Source of the DNA: an uncultured Bacteroidota bacterium
Lineage (GTDB): Bacteria; Bacteroidota; Bacteroidia; AKYH767-A; JABDAW01
Assembly: GCA_903844645.1 (NCBI GenBank)
Contig: CAIMUP010000014.1
Location: 1 to 64,000 of the forward strand
DNA length: 64,000 bases
Direction of reading: 5' to 3'
Part shown: in pieces, positions 1 to 8,733 of the stretch
Layout: each line of letters opens with the position of its first letter
How positions within the stretch are numbered: position 1 is the first letter of the stretch
Made by a program: the position numbers and the translations under genes
Notes under the pieces: generated by a model
Seen by the model: the letters and a program-made list of their open reading frames with translations, nothing else
Told to the model about the DNA's origin: nothing
The model's database searches: none

Positions 1-98
1 CATATCGCTATATATATAATGAGTGGCAAAATTAGGAAAATGTTTATTAATGCCTTTGCCTCCAGCTTTTCTTCCAAGTTCCCAAAACAGGGTGCTTT

Positions 99-206
99 AT
101 GAATGGAATAGTCTCAAAAATAGTAGTTAATACGTTGATAATGGTAGCATATATCGGCTTTACCTCATGCTTTAGGTTAAGCCAAAAGCTGAACTGCTTT
201 TGGTAA
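99..206 (+). other. 35-codon ORF, possible remnant of a lipoprotein gene
   Basis: A short ATG ORF starts at 99 and encodes a hydrophobic N-terminus followed by a lipobox-like GFTSC. It then runs into the first unit of the 21-bp array, where it stops. It could be the 5' end of a lipoprotein gene cut off by the array, or chance. Bases 1-98 show nothing else I recognise. Confidence 0.15.
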
Positions 207-385
207 AAACGTAACTGCTTTTGGTAAAAACGTAACTGCTTTTGGTAAAAACGTAACTGGTTCTATTAAAACCGTAACTGCTTCTATTAAAACCGTAACT
301 GCTTCTATTAAAACCGTAACTGCTTCTAATAAAAACGGAATAGCTTCTAATAAAACCGTAACTGCTTCTAATAAAACCGTAACTG
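192..385. repeat. 21-bp tandem array 1 (nine units)
   Basis: Nine contiguous units start at 192, 213, 234, 255, 276, 297, 318, 339 and 360, all exactly 21 bp, with a partial tenth unit. Each begins AACTG (one AATAG, one AACTGG). Units fall in blocks: three end GGTAAAAACGT, the next three contain CTATTAAAACCGT, the last three contain CTAATAAAAC. Neighbouring units are therefore most alike, as expected from stepwise local duplication. A 110-codon frame on the minus strand is only the translated repeat. The array lies 3' of riboflavin synthase. Confidence 0.95.
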
Positions 386-390
386 TGAAT

Positions 391-509
391 CTTGACCAAG
401 CATCCTGACAGGTAATCGCCCCTTCGCGATTTCCTGTAAGGTTGCATCATCATTAATATTTGGGTAAACCACCTGATAGGTTTGCCAAGCATCTTGACCG
501 GCAATCTCC
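391..509. repeat. Dispersed hairpin repeat, copy 1
   Basis: CCTGACAGGTAATCGC (404-419) and GCGATTTCCTGTAAGG (426-441) form a hairpin with a 6-nt loop. Flanking sequence includes GGTAAACCACCTGATAGG (about 463-480). A second diverged copy of the first arm follows at 484-508 (CCAAGCATCTTGACCGGCAA). The same arms recur near 22500 and 28000, with degenerate copies near 18391 and 48642. The rest of the gap to 671 shows nothing recognisable. Confidence 0.8.
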
Positions 510-671
510 AATGCTACAAAGTGTGCGTAATTTGGCTTATCACCTTACAATCAAAAAAGTGTTCTACAACAAGATGCTGACCACGGAATGGGTAAAATGG
601 GTGTAAAAAAGGCTGCTTTCCCGACTGTTTGAATATCACAAAGAAATAACCGAAAAATAAAGCGTGGGTGG

Positions 672-1268
672 CTACTTCTTAATCAATTGTTGAAGATACC
701 GAGCAACGTATTTCCCAATAACATCGAACTCGATATTCACCACGCTGCCCTTCTCCAATTTCTTGAAATTGGTATGCTCGAACGTGAAGGGAATAATCGC
801 CACCGAGAAGGCTCCATTGCGAGAATTGATCACCGTAAGGCTCACGCCATTAATGCAAACAGACCCCTTTTCGATGGTTACATTTCCTTTCGTAGCATCG
901 TAATTAAAAGTAAAAATATGGCTCCCCTCCTGCCCTATTATCTCAATGCAAATCGCGGTTTGGTCTATGTGCCCTTGCACCAAATGCCCGTCTAATCTAT
1001 CATTCAACATCATGCTTCGTTCGAGGTTAATAGTATCCCCTACCTTGATGCCTCGAAGGTTCGTTTTTAATAATGTTTCTTCGATGGCGGTAACGGAATA
1101 AAGCGATTCTTCGATACCATCCACCGTAAGGCATATACCATTGTGGGCAATGCTTTGATCTATTTTTAATTCCTTACTAAACGGGGCTTTGATAAAGAAT
1201 TTAAGATTCGACTGATCCACTTCAATACGCCTGACAAGCCCTGTGGCTTCCACAATTCCGGTGAACAT
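672..1268 (-). CDS. ribE: Riboflavin synthase, alpha subunit
   Basis: Predicted to catalyse the last step of riboflavin synthesis, the dismutation of two 6,7-dimethyl-8-ribityllumazine molecules in the cytoplasm. The 198-residue protein begins with the family signature MFTGIVE and has two tandem lumazine-binding domains (about 1-97 and 98-198). The second domain contains GSVCINGVSLTV, and the first contains the related NGICLTV. Length matches the family. The start ATG is 7 bp beyond the stop of the upstream T9SS gene on the same strand, so co-transcription is possible although the functions are unrelated. The alternative symbol ribC is used in some species. Confidence 0.96.
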   Translation of the reverse strand: MFTGIVEATGLVRRIEVDQSNLKFFIKAPFSKELKIDQSIAHNGICLTVDGIEESLYSVTAIEETLLKTNLRGIKVGDTINLERSMMLNDRLDGHLVQGHIDQTAICIEIIGQEGSHIFTFNYDATKGNVTIEKGSVCINGVSLTVINSRNGAFSVAIIPFTFEHTNFKKLEKGSVVNIEFDVIGKYVARYLQQLIKK

Positions 1269-1274
1269 ATTCAG

Positions 1275-3962
1275 TTATTGTTTCTCCCGAATCAACTCCA
1301 CAAACCCTTTGAGCACAAAGGTTCGGATGCCTTCGTAGTGTATCGCATTGACCTTGCAGATATAGTAATACACTCCATCGGGGCAGTCCTTCCTCGTGAA
1401 TGTATTTTGCCCGTCCCAGTTAATATCGGGGTTGGAGGTCTTGTACATAATCATTCCCCAGCGGTCATAAATTATGATGTTAATATCTCGGACATACGAG
1501 TATGGGAAAGGATGAAAGAAGTCGTTGAAGCCATCGCCATTCGGGGTAAAGATATTCGGTAAAGTATAGATTGGGCAATTATCCACGCATACCTGAATGG
1601 GGTTTTTGCTTTCATTCTTTGCCGAATCCCAGGCAGTTACTTTGAAGCATCCGGCAATGGATTTAGTATTGTCATACAGGTAAAAAGTATCCGTAGGGCT
1701 ATTCAGCGTAGCAATCAACTCAAAGCCGGCAGAGAGGCGGGGTTCGTAATAAATATTATAGCCTAATACATCATTCGCACAGTCGTTATTAGGATTGTTC
1801 CATGTGATTAAATCTTGATGAAAGATACAATCAGGATTAGCCGTTAGCCCCTTTGGCGAGCAAGGCGGAATGTTATCATAAGGAGTTCCACACCGTCGGT
1901 TCGATTTATTAATAATGGGATACACATAGCCACTGCCAGAGTAATGCCCATAACTGGTAATATAATAACATCGTTCTACACCATTCGCCAAACTGGTATC
2001 CGAAAATTGTGGCAAGGTAGTCCACCCAATGGTGTCCCAAGTGGAACGATTATCAAGCCTCTGCCGATGAACGCTGTAGAGTGTATCTGTCCAGCCGACA
2101 TGCTCTGTCCAAGCTAAATCCAAACGGTTATCCGTGGAATAAACATTCAAATATACAGACGAGGCGACATGAGATTGATCCACCAAAGTATCGTTATTAT
2201 AAATCTCTATCCGATACGACCAAGGAGTATCTAAGGTATTGAATGGACGGTTATAAATATCCTTAAAGGTAGTATCTGCCTTGCATAAAGAATCAGAACT
2301 ATTCGTAGTGCCGACATAATGCAAATCCATCCCCAAAAAATCGTGAGAGCGATAGATTTTATATTTGTAAGGACCAAGATATTGATGCACGGTATCTAAT
2401 TCCGAAGGCTTTGCCCACGTTACTTGGATAACGCCATTGTTGGCATCAGTGGTATCAACATCTACATTGGTGATGATGGGTGAATCCTTGGTAAGCTGTG
2501 CACATGCCTGATTAGAGGCACAACTCTCGCTACTATCTGCAAAGACAGCAGTAACGAAATAGCAATATTTAATACCGTGATCGAGTCCGGCTCCATTATT
2601 ATCATCACCAAAAGTAACCGTAGTAATTCCATTCACCGAAGCAATAAAAACAAAACCCGTACTTGCAGGAACGCCAACGGTACAAGGACATTCGATACTA
2701 TCAGGATAAAAGGAATTTCTTCTATAGACCTTATATCCTATCGCATTGGGGCAAGATTCCTGATTCCAATTCAAGGTGATGGTGTTACCTGAAGCATGTG
2801 CCGAAAGATTCCTAGGAGCAGGGGCAATAACTGTTATCCTCACCGATTTCATATCCGATAAATAATTCGGGGTATTGCCAGACCCATGTTCGTGCCAATC
2901 ATCATCCGTTGCCTTGAAAGTAACCTGATAAGGCAGCTTCCGAACATTATCGCAATTAGTTATCCAATTAAAATTCCCGCTGACATGCCCAAGACCGGAG
3001 ATACCTTGCGGAAAAGTCGCGGTGTTCGCCACTTGAAATGGTCCTCCTGTAGCCCAAAGAGTAACCCCGTCGCTGTCTGGGTCATAAGCATACACATGAT
3101 AAAACACTTTGCCTCCAGCAAGAACGCAGGTATCAGGCATCGGGAGAATGACTGGCGGATTATTCTGGCATATCCCAATATTAATTTGCATATCCAGCGT
3201 TATATTTCCGATATTCACATACTCGCCATTAATCTTTCTCCATTCCAATATCAGGATTGCAACATTCCATTCACCGGTATCTTGCGGATTCGTGAAATTT
3301 GTCCTTGGCTTATTCCAAACCAAATCGCCAGTAGTGGCATCCAAATAAAAATTGATAGTATATTGTGGCTCTGTGAATCCAACAATATTTGCGCCGCCAG
3401 CACCTCGGCAGGGAACTAAAACATACGACAAACTATCGCCATCGGGGTCGTAAGCATTGGGATTATAAATATATAATTCCCCGACACAACCGCCATCTAT
3501 CGGGGGATTCAGAACGACCGGAGAATTATCGCATCCCATAGCAGGATTAATTGTAATAGTCGTTTCAATAAAGAATGGCACATTTACCGAGCCTGGAATA
3601 TTCCGAACATCCTGATTCCGATTCGGGTCTTCCAATGAAATGGTATAAGTGCCTGGTCCAGGAAAACAATGTTGCGTTTTATAAATATTCATGCTCACAT
3701 CCTGGTCTTGCGTGCCTACCTGAATTTTATCCCCTATTCGCTGCACGGCAGTATCGCTGGTTGCATCGCCCCATTGAATAGGCAAATTCGGTCGGTCGGC
3801 AGGGCTGGAAGTTTTGGTATAAGTAATGATGGTAAAATTATAACACAAACAACTGGACCCCGGAACAACGCTGTAAGTAATAAATCCTGCACGATTATGA
3901 GTAGCAAAAACCGCTGTCGAGGCAACGAAGACCAGCAAAAGATAAAGAAGTATTTTTTTCAT
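1275..3962 (-). CDS. Large secreted protein with fibronectin-like modules and a CHU_C type T9SS domain
   Basis: An 895-residue protein with an N-terminal signal peptide (MKKILLYLLLVFVASTAVFA), a long beta-rich region, and several fibronectin type III-like modules between about 385 and 790 (for example PRNLSAHASGNTITLNW). The C-terminal domain of about 95 residues begins LPNIFTPNGDGFNDFF and contains IIIYDRWGMIMYK, the hallmark of the gliding-motility-associated (type B) T9SS sorting domain. It is expected to cross the outer membrane by T9SS and remain at the surface. Role unknown; adhesin-like by architecture. A minus-strand -7 box at 4062-4069 lies about 95 bp upstream. Confidence 0.9.
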   Translation of the reverse strand: MKKILLYLLLVFVASTAVFATHNRAGFITYSVVPGSSCLCYNFTIITYTKTSSPADRPNLPIQWGDATSDTAVQRIGDKIQVGTQDQDVSMNIYKTQHCFPGPGTYTISLEDPNRNQDVRNIPGSVNVPFFIETTITINPAMGCDNSPVVLNPPIDGGCVGELYIYNPNAYDPDGDSLSYVLVPCRGAGGANIVGFTEPQYTINFYLDATTGDLVWNKPRTNFTNPQDTGEWNVAILILEWRKINGEYVNIGNITLDMQINIGICQNNPPVILPMPDTCVLAGGKVFYHVYAYDPDSDGVTLWATGGPFQVANTATFPQGISGLGHVSGNFNWITNCDNVRKLPYQVTFKATDDDWHEHGSGNTPNYLSDMKSVRITVIAPAPRNLSAHASGNTITLNWNQESCPNAIGYKVYRRNSFYPDSIECPCTVGVPASTGFVFIASVNGITTVTFGDDNNGAGLDHGIKYCYFVTAVFADSSESCASNQACAQLTKDSPIITNVDVDTTDANNGVIQVTWAKPSELDTVHQYLGPYKYKIYRSHDFLGMDLHYVGTTNSSDSLCKADTTFKDIYNRPFNTLDTPWSYRIEIYNNDTLVDQSHVASSVYLNVYSTDNRLDLAWTEHVGWTDTLYSVHRQRLDNRSTWDTIGWTTLPQFSDTSLANGVERCYYITSYGHYSGSGYVYPIINKSNRRCGTPYDNIPPCSPKGLTANPDCIFHQDLITWNNPNNDCANDVLGYNIYYEPRLSAGFELIATLNSPTDTFYLYDNTKSIAGCFKVTAWDSAKNESKNPIQVCVDNCPIYTLPNIFTPNGDGFNDFFHPFPYSYVRDINIIIYDRWGMIMYKTSNPDINWDGQNTFTRKDCPDGVYYYICKVNAIHYEGIRTFVLKGFVELIREKQ

Positions 3963-4061
3963 GCTACAAGTTATTAATAAAGGTAAAAACTATATATTGA
4001 CCCATTTTATTGTCGAAAGTTTAAGTAAATCCATTGCCATTTTCATTCCATTTAATCCCCG

Positions 4062-4069
4062 CAAAAATA
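4062..4069 (-). promoter_or_regulatory. Bacteroidota -7 box (TATTTTTG) for the CHU_C gene
   Basis: The minus strand reads TATTTTTGC here, a match to TAnnTTTG, and lies upstream of the gene starting at 3962. Predicted transcription would leave a leader of about 90 nt. Confidence 0.5.
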
Positions 4070-4153
4070 CGAATTTTATTGGAATTGGTATGCACGGAAT
4101 AATATTTTTTGGGAATGGCAGGGATAATTTTGGAATGGATAAAAGGAAATATA

Positions 4154-4216
4154 TAGTTGCAAACCGGGAATTTGCGGTTGCAAAATGAAAAAATGTAGTT
4201 GCAAACTGGGAGTTTG
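4154..4216. repeat. Short 21-bp tandem array (three units)
   Basis: Three units start at 4154, 4175 and 4196. Each begins with a variant of TAGTTGCAAA. The outer two end in GGGAATTTG or GGGAGTTTG, giving GCAAA...TTTGC dyads. This is the smallest clear example of the 21-bp periodicity. It lies between two minus-strand genes; the rest of the 320-bp gap holds only the promoter at 4062. Confidence 0.75.
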
Positions 4217-4284
4217 CACAGGGTATTTTTCCCATTTTATGAGGGGAAACAGGTTATAAACCCCTAATTTATTTCGCCCAGCAC

Positions 4285-5778
4285 TTACCTTACCCCGTGC
4301 ATCAGTTTCTTGACGAATGGATAGATAATAATTAATGCCACGCCTGCCACAAGCCCATAAAAGGCTAATTGGTAATAGCCATTTGTGTAGGCTTGTAATT
4401 TCTCGATTAATGGAGCATTGTTATTTTCGGTGGACATGTCTGCTCCGATTTTACCGGCTGCAAACTGCCCGAAGGCACTCGATAAAAACCAAAAGCCCAT
4501 CATCATTCCGGTGAGCCTTTTCGGAGAAAGCTTGGTAACGGTGGACATCCCGATAGGTCCCAGACATAATTCCCCGATGGTAGTTACCAAATAAGCAAAG
4601 GTGAACACATTCAATGAAGCGATTCCACTGGCATCAGCAAAGAAACGGCATAAATAAAAGATATAAAACGATGCTGCGAGGAAGAAGAATCCGATACCAA
4701 ATTTAATGATGGAATTAGGTTCTAATTTCTTCTTCGCCATCTTCAACCATAATATTCCGAAGAGGGGACTAAATAAAATTACGAACAAGGAATTCGAGCT
4801 GTTATTAATGATGTTCGGATCTATCGAAAAGAACAAGAGCGCATGGCTAAGGTTTTTCTCTGCGAACAAGGACAGCGAGCCTCCACTTTGTTCATAAATC
4901 GCATTAAATAAGAAGTAGGCAAAGATAAAAACGAAGGCTGCCAACAATCGTAATTGCAGCTTTCGGTCGCCTACTTTAATCACTTCATACAAGAAATAAA
5001 TGATTGCCAAAGGGGCGATGGTGTACATAAAATAATCCGTGTATGCCGTGTTTTGCACCATGATTAAGATTAATGGAATACTCAAGATGGAAAGAATATA
5101 CACCCCTATTTCCCGCACTCTTCGCTTACTTATCGCCATATCCTTCAATGGCGAATCGCCGATAGGTCCTAAGTGTTTTTTGGTGATTAAAAAAGTTATC
5201 ATGCCAATGACCATTACGATGGCGGCTGCCAAAAACGCAGAATTCCACGACACATATTTCCCAAGGTACACGATGATGCCTCCGCCTAATAATGCCCCGA
5301 CATTGATTCCGGCATAAAACCAACCGTAGCCGGCATCCCTTCTGCCATCGCCGTCCTTGTATAAATCGCCGACCATGGAAGATATATTGGGTTTAAAAAA
5401 TCCCGTTCCGATGATGGACAGGGTGATGCCAATGTAGAAGAATTCTTTTGGCGATACAGCGATGATCAGATTCCCTAAGATCATGACCAAACCACCGAAC
5501 AGCAGGGATTTCTTGAAGCCTAATATTTTATCTGCGAAGATGCCGCCGATGAACGTGAAGGCATACACGAAGGATTGTATCGCCCCGTACTTTAGGTTCG
5601 CTTCCTTGTCCGTTAATCCCAAGCCAAGGACCTGGTCTGCCATGAAGATGGTGAGCACGCCGCGCATCCCATAGAAGCAAAACCGCTCCCACATTTCTAT
5701 TAAACACATGTACCAAAGTTGCTTCGGGTGGCTGCCTTTGAAATCTTGGATTTCCTCTAATGTCAATGTTTGTTCCAT
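4285..5778 (-). CDS. POT/PTR family proton-dependent oligopeptide transporter
   Basis: A 497-residue inner-membrane protein of the POT (PTR2) family, predicted to import di- and tripeptides with protons. The family signature ExxERFxYY appears as EMWERFCFYGMR near residue 28. GTGFFKPNISSMVGDLY follows at about 123-139, and about 12-14 hydrophobic segments are visible. The C-terminus ends KKLMHGVR, nearly matching KKMMHGVK in the neighbouring paralogue, which suggests tandem duplication. The two genes are separated by a 42-bp-unit array. No substrate-specific inference is possible. Confidence 0.93.
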   Translation of the reverse strand: MEQTLTLEEIQDFKGSHPKQLWYMCLIEMWERFCFYGMRGVLTIFMADQVLGLGLTDKEANLKYGAIQSFVYAFTFIGGIFADKILGFKKSLLFGGLVMILGNLIIAVSPKEFFYIGITLSIIGTGFFKPNISSMVGDLYKDGDGRRDAGYGWFYAGINVGALLGGGIIVYLGKYVSWNSAFLAAAIVMVIGMITFLITKKHLGPIGDSPLKDMAISKRRVREIGVYILSILSIPLILIMVQNTAYTDYFMYTIAPLAIIYFLYEVIKVGDRKLQLRLLAAFVFIFAYFLFNAIYEQSGGSLSLFAEKNLSHALLFFSIDPNIINNSSNSLFVILFSPLFGILWLKMAKKKLEPNSIIKFGIGFFFLAASFYIFYLCRFFADASGIASLNVFTFAYLVTTIGELCLGPIGMSTVTKLSPKRLTGMMMGFWFLSSAFGQFAAGKIGADMSTENNNAPLIEKLQAYTNGYYQLAFYGLVAGVALIIIYPFVKKLMHGVR

Positions 5779-5848
5779 TATTTTTTATGATTTATGATTG
5801 TTTCAGATTAGAATTAAGACTCCCAAATTCGGGAAATAGGTTCAAAAA

Positions 5849-6173
5849 CCGTTTTGTGCCATCCTGAAACTTCTGGATGGTATTCAACGACCGTTTTGTG
5901 CCACCCTGAAACTTCTGGATGGTATTCAACGACCGTTTGTTGCCATTCCAGAATTCTGGAACATACTCCAACGACCGTTTTATGCCATTCCAGAATTCTG
6001 GAACATGCTCCGACGACCGTTTTATGCCATTCCAGAATTCTGGAATATATTCCAACGACCGTTTTATGCCATTCCAGAATTCTGGAATATACTCCGACGA
6101 CCGTTTTATGCCATTCCAGAATTCTGGAACATACTCCGACGACCGTTGGCTACCATTCCAGAATTCTGGAACG
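5849..6173. repeat. 42-bp tandem array 2 with TCCAGAATTCTGGA dyads
   Basis: Seven full 42-bp units start at 5849, 5891, 5933, 5975, 6017, 6059 and 6101, with a 31-bp partial unit at 6143. From the third unit on, each holds the perfect 14-bp palindrome TCCAGAATTCTGGA. The first two units carry a diverged TCCTGAAACTTCTGGA version. The spacer contains ACGACCGTTTTATGCCAT. 42 is exactly twice the 21-bp period of the other arrays. It separates two co-directional POT transporter genes. Apparent ORFs on both strands are translated repeats. Confidence 0.95.
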
Positions 6174-6223
6174 TTTTTTAGCTCAAATTTCAAGGGTTTT
6201 ATGATTAAACGAAGGGGCAAAAA

Positions 6224-7915
6224 TTATTTAACCCCGTGCATCATCTTCTTCAAAAGCGGTTTCAAAGAGAATAAGATGACAGCCGCAACGCCGGTAAGGA
6301 CCACGAATACCATAAAGAATTCATAGAGATTATGTATCTCGAATCCGGCAAAGACGGGGTTGATATTCGGGATTTTATTATCTTTTAATAACTTCAATTG
6401 CTCCGCGGTCGGGGTAATTGTTTTGTCCAAAATACCTTGCAAGTCTATTCCCAATTCTTTTGCTTTGTTGAATTTATCTCCCGTCGGTGGTAGCAACGAT
6501 CCGAGCGTTCCCGCCAATGCGTAGCCCGATGCGTTGGATAAAAAGAATACACCATATAATAAGGAAGCAAATCTTTTAGGGGATAATTTCCCGACTAAGG
6601 ACAAGCCGATGGGTGATAAACAAAGTTCGCCACAGGATTGAATGAAGTATAATAATACGAGCCATTTGATGCCAAGCAAGCCGTTGTTGCCAAGGTCCTT
6701 CACGTTGTTGGCGATGATCAGATAACTTAATGCGATGAGGAATAACCCGACCGCTTGCTTCATTGGGGAAAGAGGCTCTTTGCCTGCCGCTCTTAATTTA
6801 TCCCACAACATACTGAACGGGAGGGCGAGCATGACAACGAAAATACCATTAAATATCTGGACCATCGAAGGCGGCATTTTCCATCCGAAGATGTTGGTAT
6901 CCGTTTGATAATCGGCGATGAAGGTAAGCGATGAACCGGCTTGCTCAAAGGCTCCCCAAAAGAAAATTACGAAGAACGAAACGATGTAGATCACGAAGAT
7001 TCGTTCGCGTTCTATCTTGGTTAAGGAAGTGTCAGAAATGATTAATCCGGCAAGGGTCAAACCACTGGCATAGATGATTGGGTAGATAACTGTTTTCACG
7101 ACATTGGTGCCGGAGATGCAGTATTTAATTCCGAAAAAGAGGGCTACAAAAGCAATGACCGCAATCAAAATAGATTGCATACTGAATACCGCTTTCTCTG
7201 CCTCGCCCTCTTCAAAGTCAGACGATTCTCTTTTTGATGGCAAGCCTCCCAATGCTTTCCCATCAGGCGAAACAACGTACTTGTTCTTTAAGAAAAAGAA
7301 AATCGTGGTGCCTATCAGCATCGCAATGGCTGCGGCTAAAAAGCCCCATTTGAAGGCGTGAATATCTCTGATGCCGCCAGAATCTTTTACGTCGCCAAGG
7401 AACGGACAGATGAATTGCCCCAATAATGCACCGAGGTTAATGCCCATGTAGAAGATGGTGAACGCCGAGTCTAACTTCGACTTTTCTTGCTTTGGATAAA
7501 GACTGCCCACCATGCTGGAGATATTCGGTTTGAAGAAGCCATTCCCGAAAATGATAATGGTCAATGCCGTCCACATCAGGGTTGTGGCAAAACTTAAATC
7601 TGCTGAAAACATACTGGCACTGGCAAAGAGAAATAATTGCCCGATCGCCATCATCACGCCACCCAAAAGGATGCAATTTCGATTGCCAAAAAAGCGGTCG
7701 GCAATGAAGCCTCCCAACATCGGGGTCAGGTAGCAAAGCCCCAAGAAGCCGCCATAAATCAGCGAAGCCTCGTCTTCTTTCATCAATAAGGAATTAACCA
7801 TAAAGAGGGTGAGCAAGGCACGCATCCCATAGAAATTGAAGCGTTCCCACATCTCGGTTCCAAATAAAACCCAAAGTCCTTTGGGGTGTCCGGTTTTCAC
7901 ATTTGTTGTATTCAT
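6224..7915 (-). CDS. POT/PTR family proton-dependent oligopeptide transporter (paralogue)
   Basis: A 563-residue multi-spanning protein of the same family as the gene at 4285. It carries TEMWERFNFYGMRALLTLFM near residue 24, GNGFFKPNISSMVGSLYP near 120, and GELCLSPIGLSLVGKLSPKR in the C-terminal half, also shared with the paralogue (GELCLGPIGMSTVTKLSPKR). It is longer because of a cytoplasmic insert near residues 215-240 and an extra loop near the C-terminus. Predicted function is proton-coupled peptide uptake. A -7 box on the minus strand at 7947-7954 precedes it. Confidence 0.93.
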   Translation of the reverse strand: MNTTNVKTGHPKGLWVLFGTEMWERFNFYGMRALLTLFMVNSLLMKEDEASLIYGGFLGLCYLTPMLGGFIADRFFGNRNCILLGGVMMAIGQLFLFASASMFSADLSFATTLMWTALTIIIFGNGFFKPNISSMVGSLYPKQEKSKLDSAFTIFYMGINLGALLGQFICPFLGDVKDSGGIRDIHAFKWGFLAAAIAMLIGTTIFFFLKNKYVVSPDGKALGGLPSKRESSDFEEGEAEKAVFSMQSILIAVIAFVALFFGIKYCISGTNVVKTVIYPIIYASGLTLAGLIISDTSLTKIERERIFVIYIVSFFVIFFWGAFEQAGSSLTFIADYQTDTNIFGWKMPPSMVQIFNGIFVVMLALPFSMLWDKLRAAGKEPLSPMKQAVGLFLIALSYLIIANNVKDLGNNGLLGIKWLVLLYFIQSCGELCLSPIGLSLVGKLSPKRFASLLYGVFFLSNASGYALAGTLGSLLPPTGDKFNKAKELGIDLQGILDKTITPTAEQLKLLKDNKIPNINPVFAGFEIHNLYEFFMVFVVLTGVAAVILFSLKPLLKKMMHGVK

Positions 7916-7946
7916 AATTCGTAATTAATTAATTTGTTTGAGGGGA

Positions 7947-7954
7947 CAAAACTA
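7947..7954 (-). promoter_or_regulatory. -7 box (TAGTTTTG) for the second POT gene
   Basis: The minus strand reads TAGTTTTG, matching TAnnTTTG, 32 bp upstream of the start at 7915. Confidence 0.5.
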
Positions 7955-7962
7955 CTAAAAGA

Positions 7963-8070
7963 ATTATGAATTATCAATTATGAATTATCAATTGGGGCAT
8001 TGGAATGATATTATGAGGCTTAAAATTGTCGAGCCACCATTCATAATTCATCATTCATAATTCATAATTT
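7963..8070. repeat. AT-rich inverted repeat between divergent genes
   Basis: Left arm (about 7963-7993) is built from repeats of ATGAATTATCAATT. Right arm (about 8039-8070) is the approximate reverse complement, with repeats of ATTCATAATTC. The loop is about 45 bp. The internal step is 14 bp, not 21, so I keep it apart from the 21-bp family. Confidence 0.5.
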
Positions 8071-8075
8071 GTTTC

Positions 8076-8083
8076 TACTTTTG
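8076..8083 (+). promoter_or_regulatory. -7 box (TACTTTTG) for the SlyD-like gene
   Basis: TACTTTTG matches TAnnTTTG and lies 24 bp before the ATG at 8108, giving a short leader. Confidence 0.6.
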
Positions 8084-8107
8084 CGCCCTAACTAATAAAT
8101 TATAGAT

Positions 8108-8620
8108 ATGAAAATTGAAAAAGACAAAGTAGTAACATTATCGTACGAGCTGCATTCGGACGATGATAACAATGAACGGGTTTTTGTGGAGAAAACGGAT
8201 GTTGCCAACCCCCTGGTGTTTATTTTTGGCAATGGAAACTTGTTGCCCGTGTTCGAGAGCAATGTTGCCGGAAAGGCGGTTGGCGATGCCTTCGCATTCT
8301 CTATTCCTGCCAGTGATGGCTATGGCGAACACGTCGCAGAGGAGATTGCCGAGGTGCCGATTGATGTGTTCAAACAAGATGGTATTTTGATGGAAGATGT
8401 ATTAAAAATCGGAAATGTGGTCCCTCTTTCTGACCAAGATGGCAACCAGATGATCGGCAAGATTGTTTCCGTGAATGCCGAAACGGTTACCATTGATTTC
8501 AACCATCCTTTAGCCGGAAAGCCCTTGCATTTCGTAGGCGAAGTGGTCGAGATTCGCGATGCCAGCCCCGATGAATTAGCGCATGGGCATGTCCATGGCG
8601 CAGGTGGGCATCAGCATTAA
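8108..8620 (+). CDS. slyD: FKBP-type peptidyl-prolyl cis-trans isomerase, SlyD-like
   Basis: A 170-residue cytoplasmic protein of the SlyD subfamily: an FKBP domain with an inserted IF chaperone flap. Features are KVVTLSYEL at the N-terminus, PLVFIFGNGNLLPVFE, and a flap around residues 70-125 beginning DGYGEHVAEEIAEVP, followed by NHPLAGKPLHFVGEVVEI. The C-terminal AHGHVHGAGGHQH is a short His-rich metal-binding tail like that of SlyD, where it binds nickel. Shorter than E. coli SlyD because the tail is reduced. It probably helps protein folding. A Rho-independent terminator follows. Confidence 0.93.
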   Translation: MKIEKDKVVTLSYELHSDDDNNERVFVEKTDVANPLVFIFGNGNLLPVFESNVAGKAVGDAFAFSIPASDGYGEHVAEEIAEVPIDVFKQDGILMEDVLKIGNVVPLSDQDGNQMIGKIVSVNAETVTIDFNHPLAGKPLHFVGEVVEIRDASPDELAHGHVHGAGGHQH

Positions 8621-8650
8621 TTAGGAATTAAACTTAGGAATTATGAATTA

Positions 8651-8688
8651 AAGCCTCTCGAAACGATCGGGAGGCTTTTCTTTTTTAA
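8651..8688 (+). terminator. Rho-independent terminator after the SlyD-like gene
   Basis: AAGCCTCTCG pairs with CGGGAGGCTT across a short loop, and a T-rich tract (TTCTTTTTT) follows. It lies 30 bp past the stop at 8620. Confidence 0.75.
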
Positions 8689-8733
8689 TCAAATTTAACT
8701 TAAAAACCTGTTTGGGGAGGAGCAAAACCTGTT

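Noticed and set aside
5854-6326. Repeat-containing ORFs on both strands between the POT genes
   Set aside because: They are frames through the 42-bp array; the same DNA is open on both strands because 42 is a multiple of 3.
7963-8070. AT-rich ATGAATTATCAATT repeat as a member of the 21-bp family
   Set aside because: Its internal step is 14 bp and it forms a simple inverted repeat, so it does not share the 21-bp geometry.
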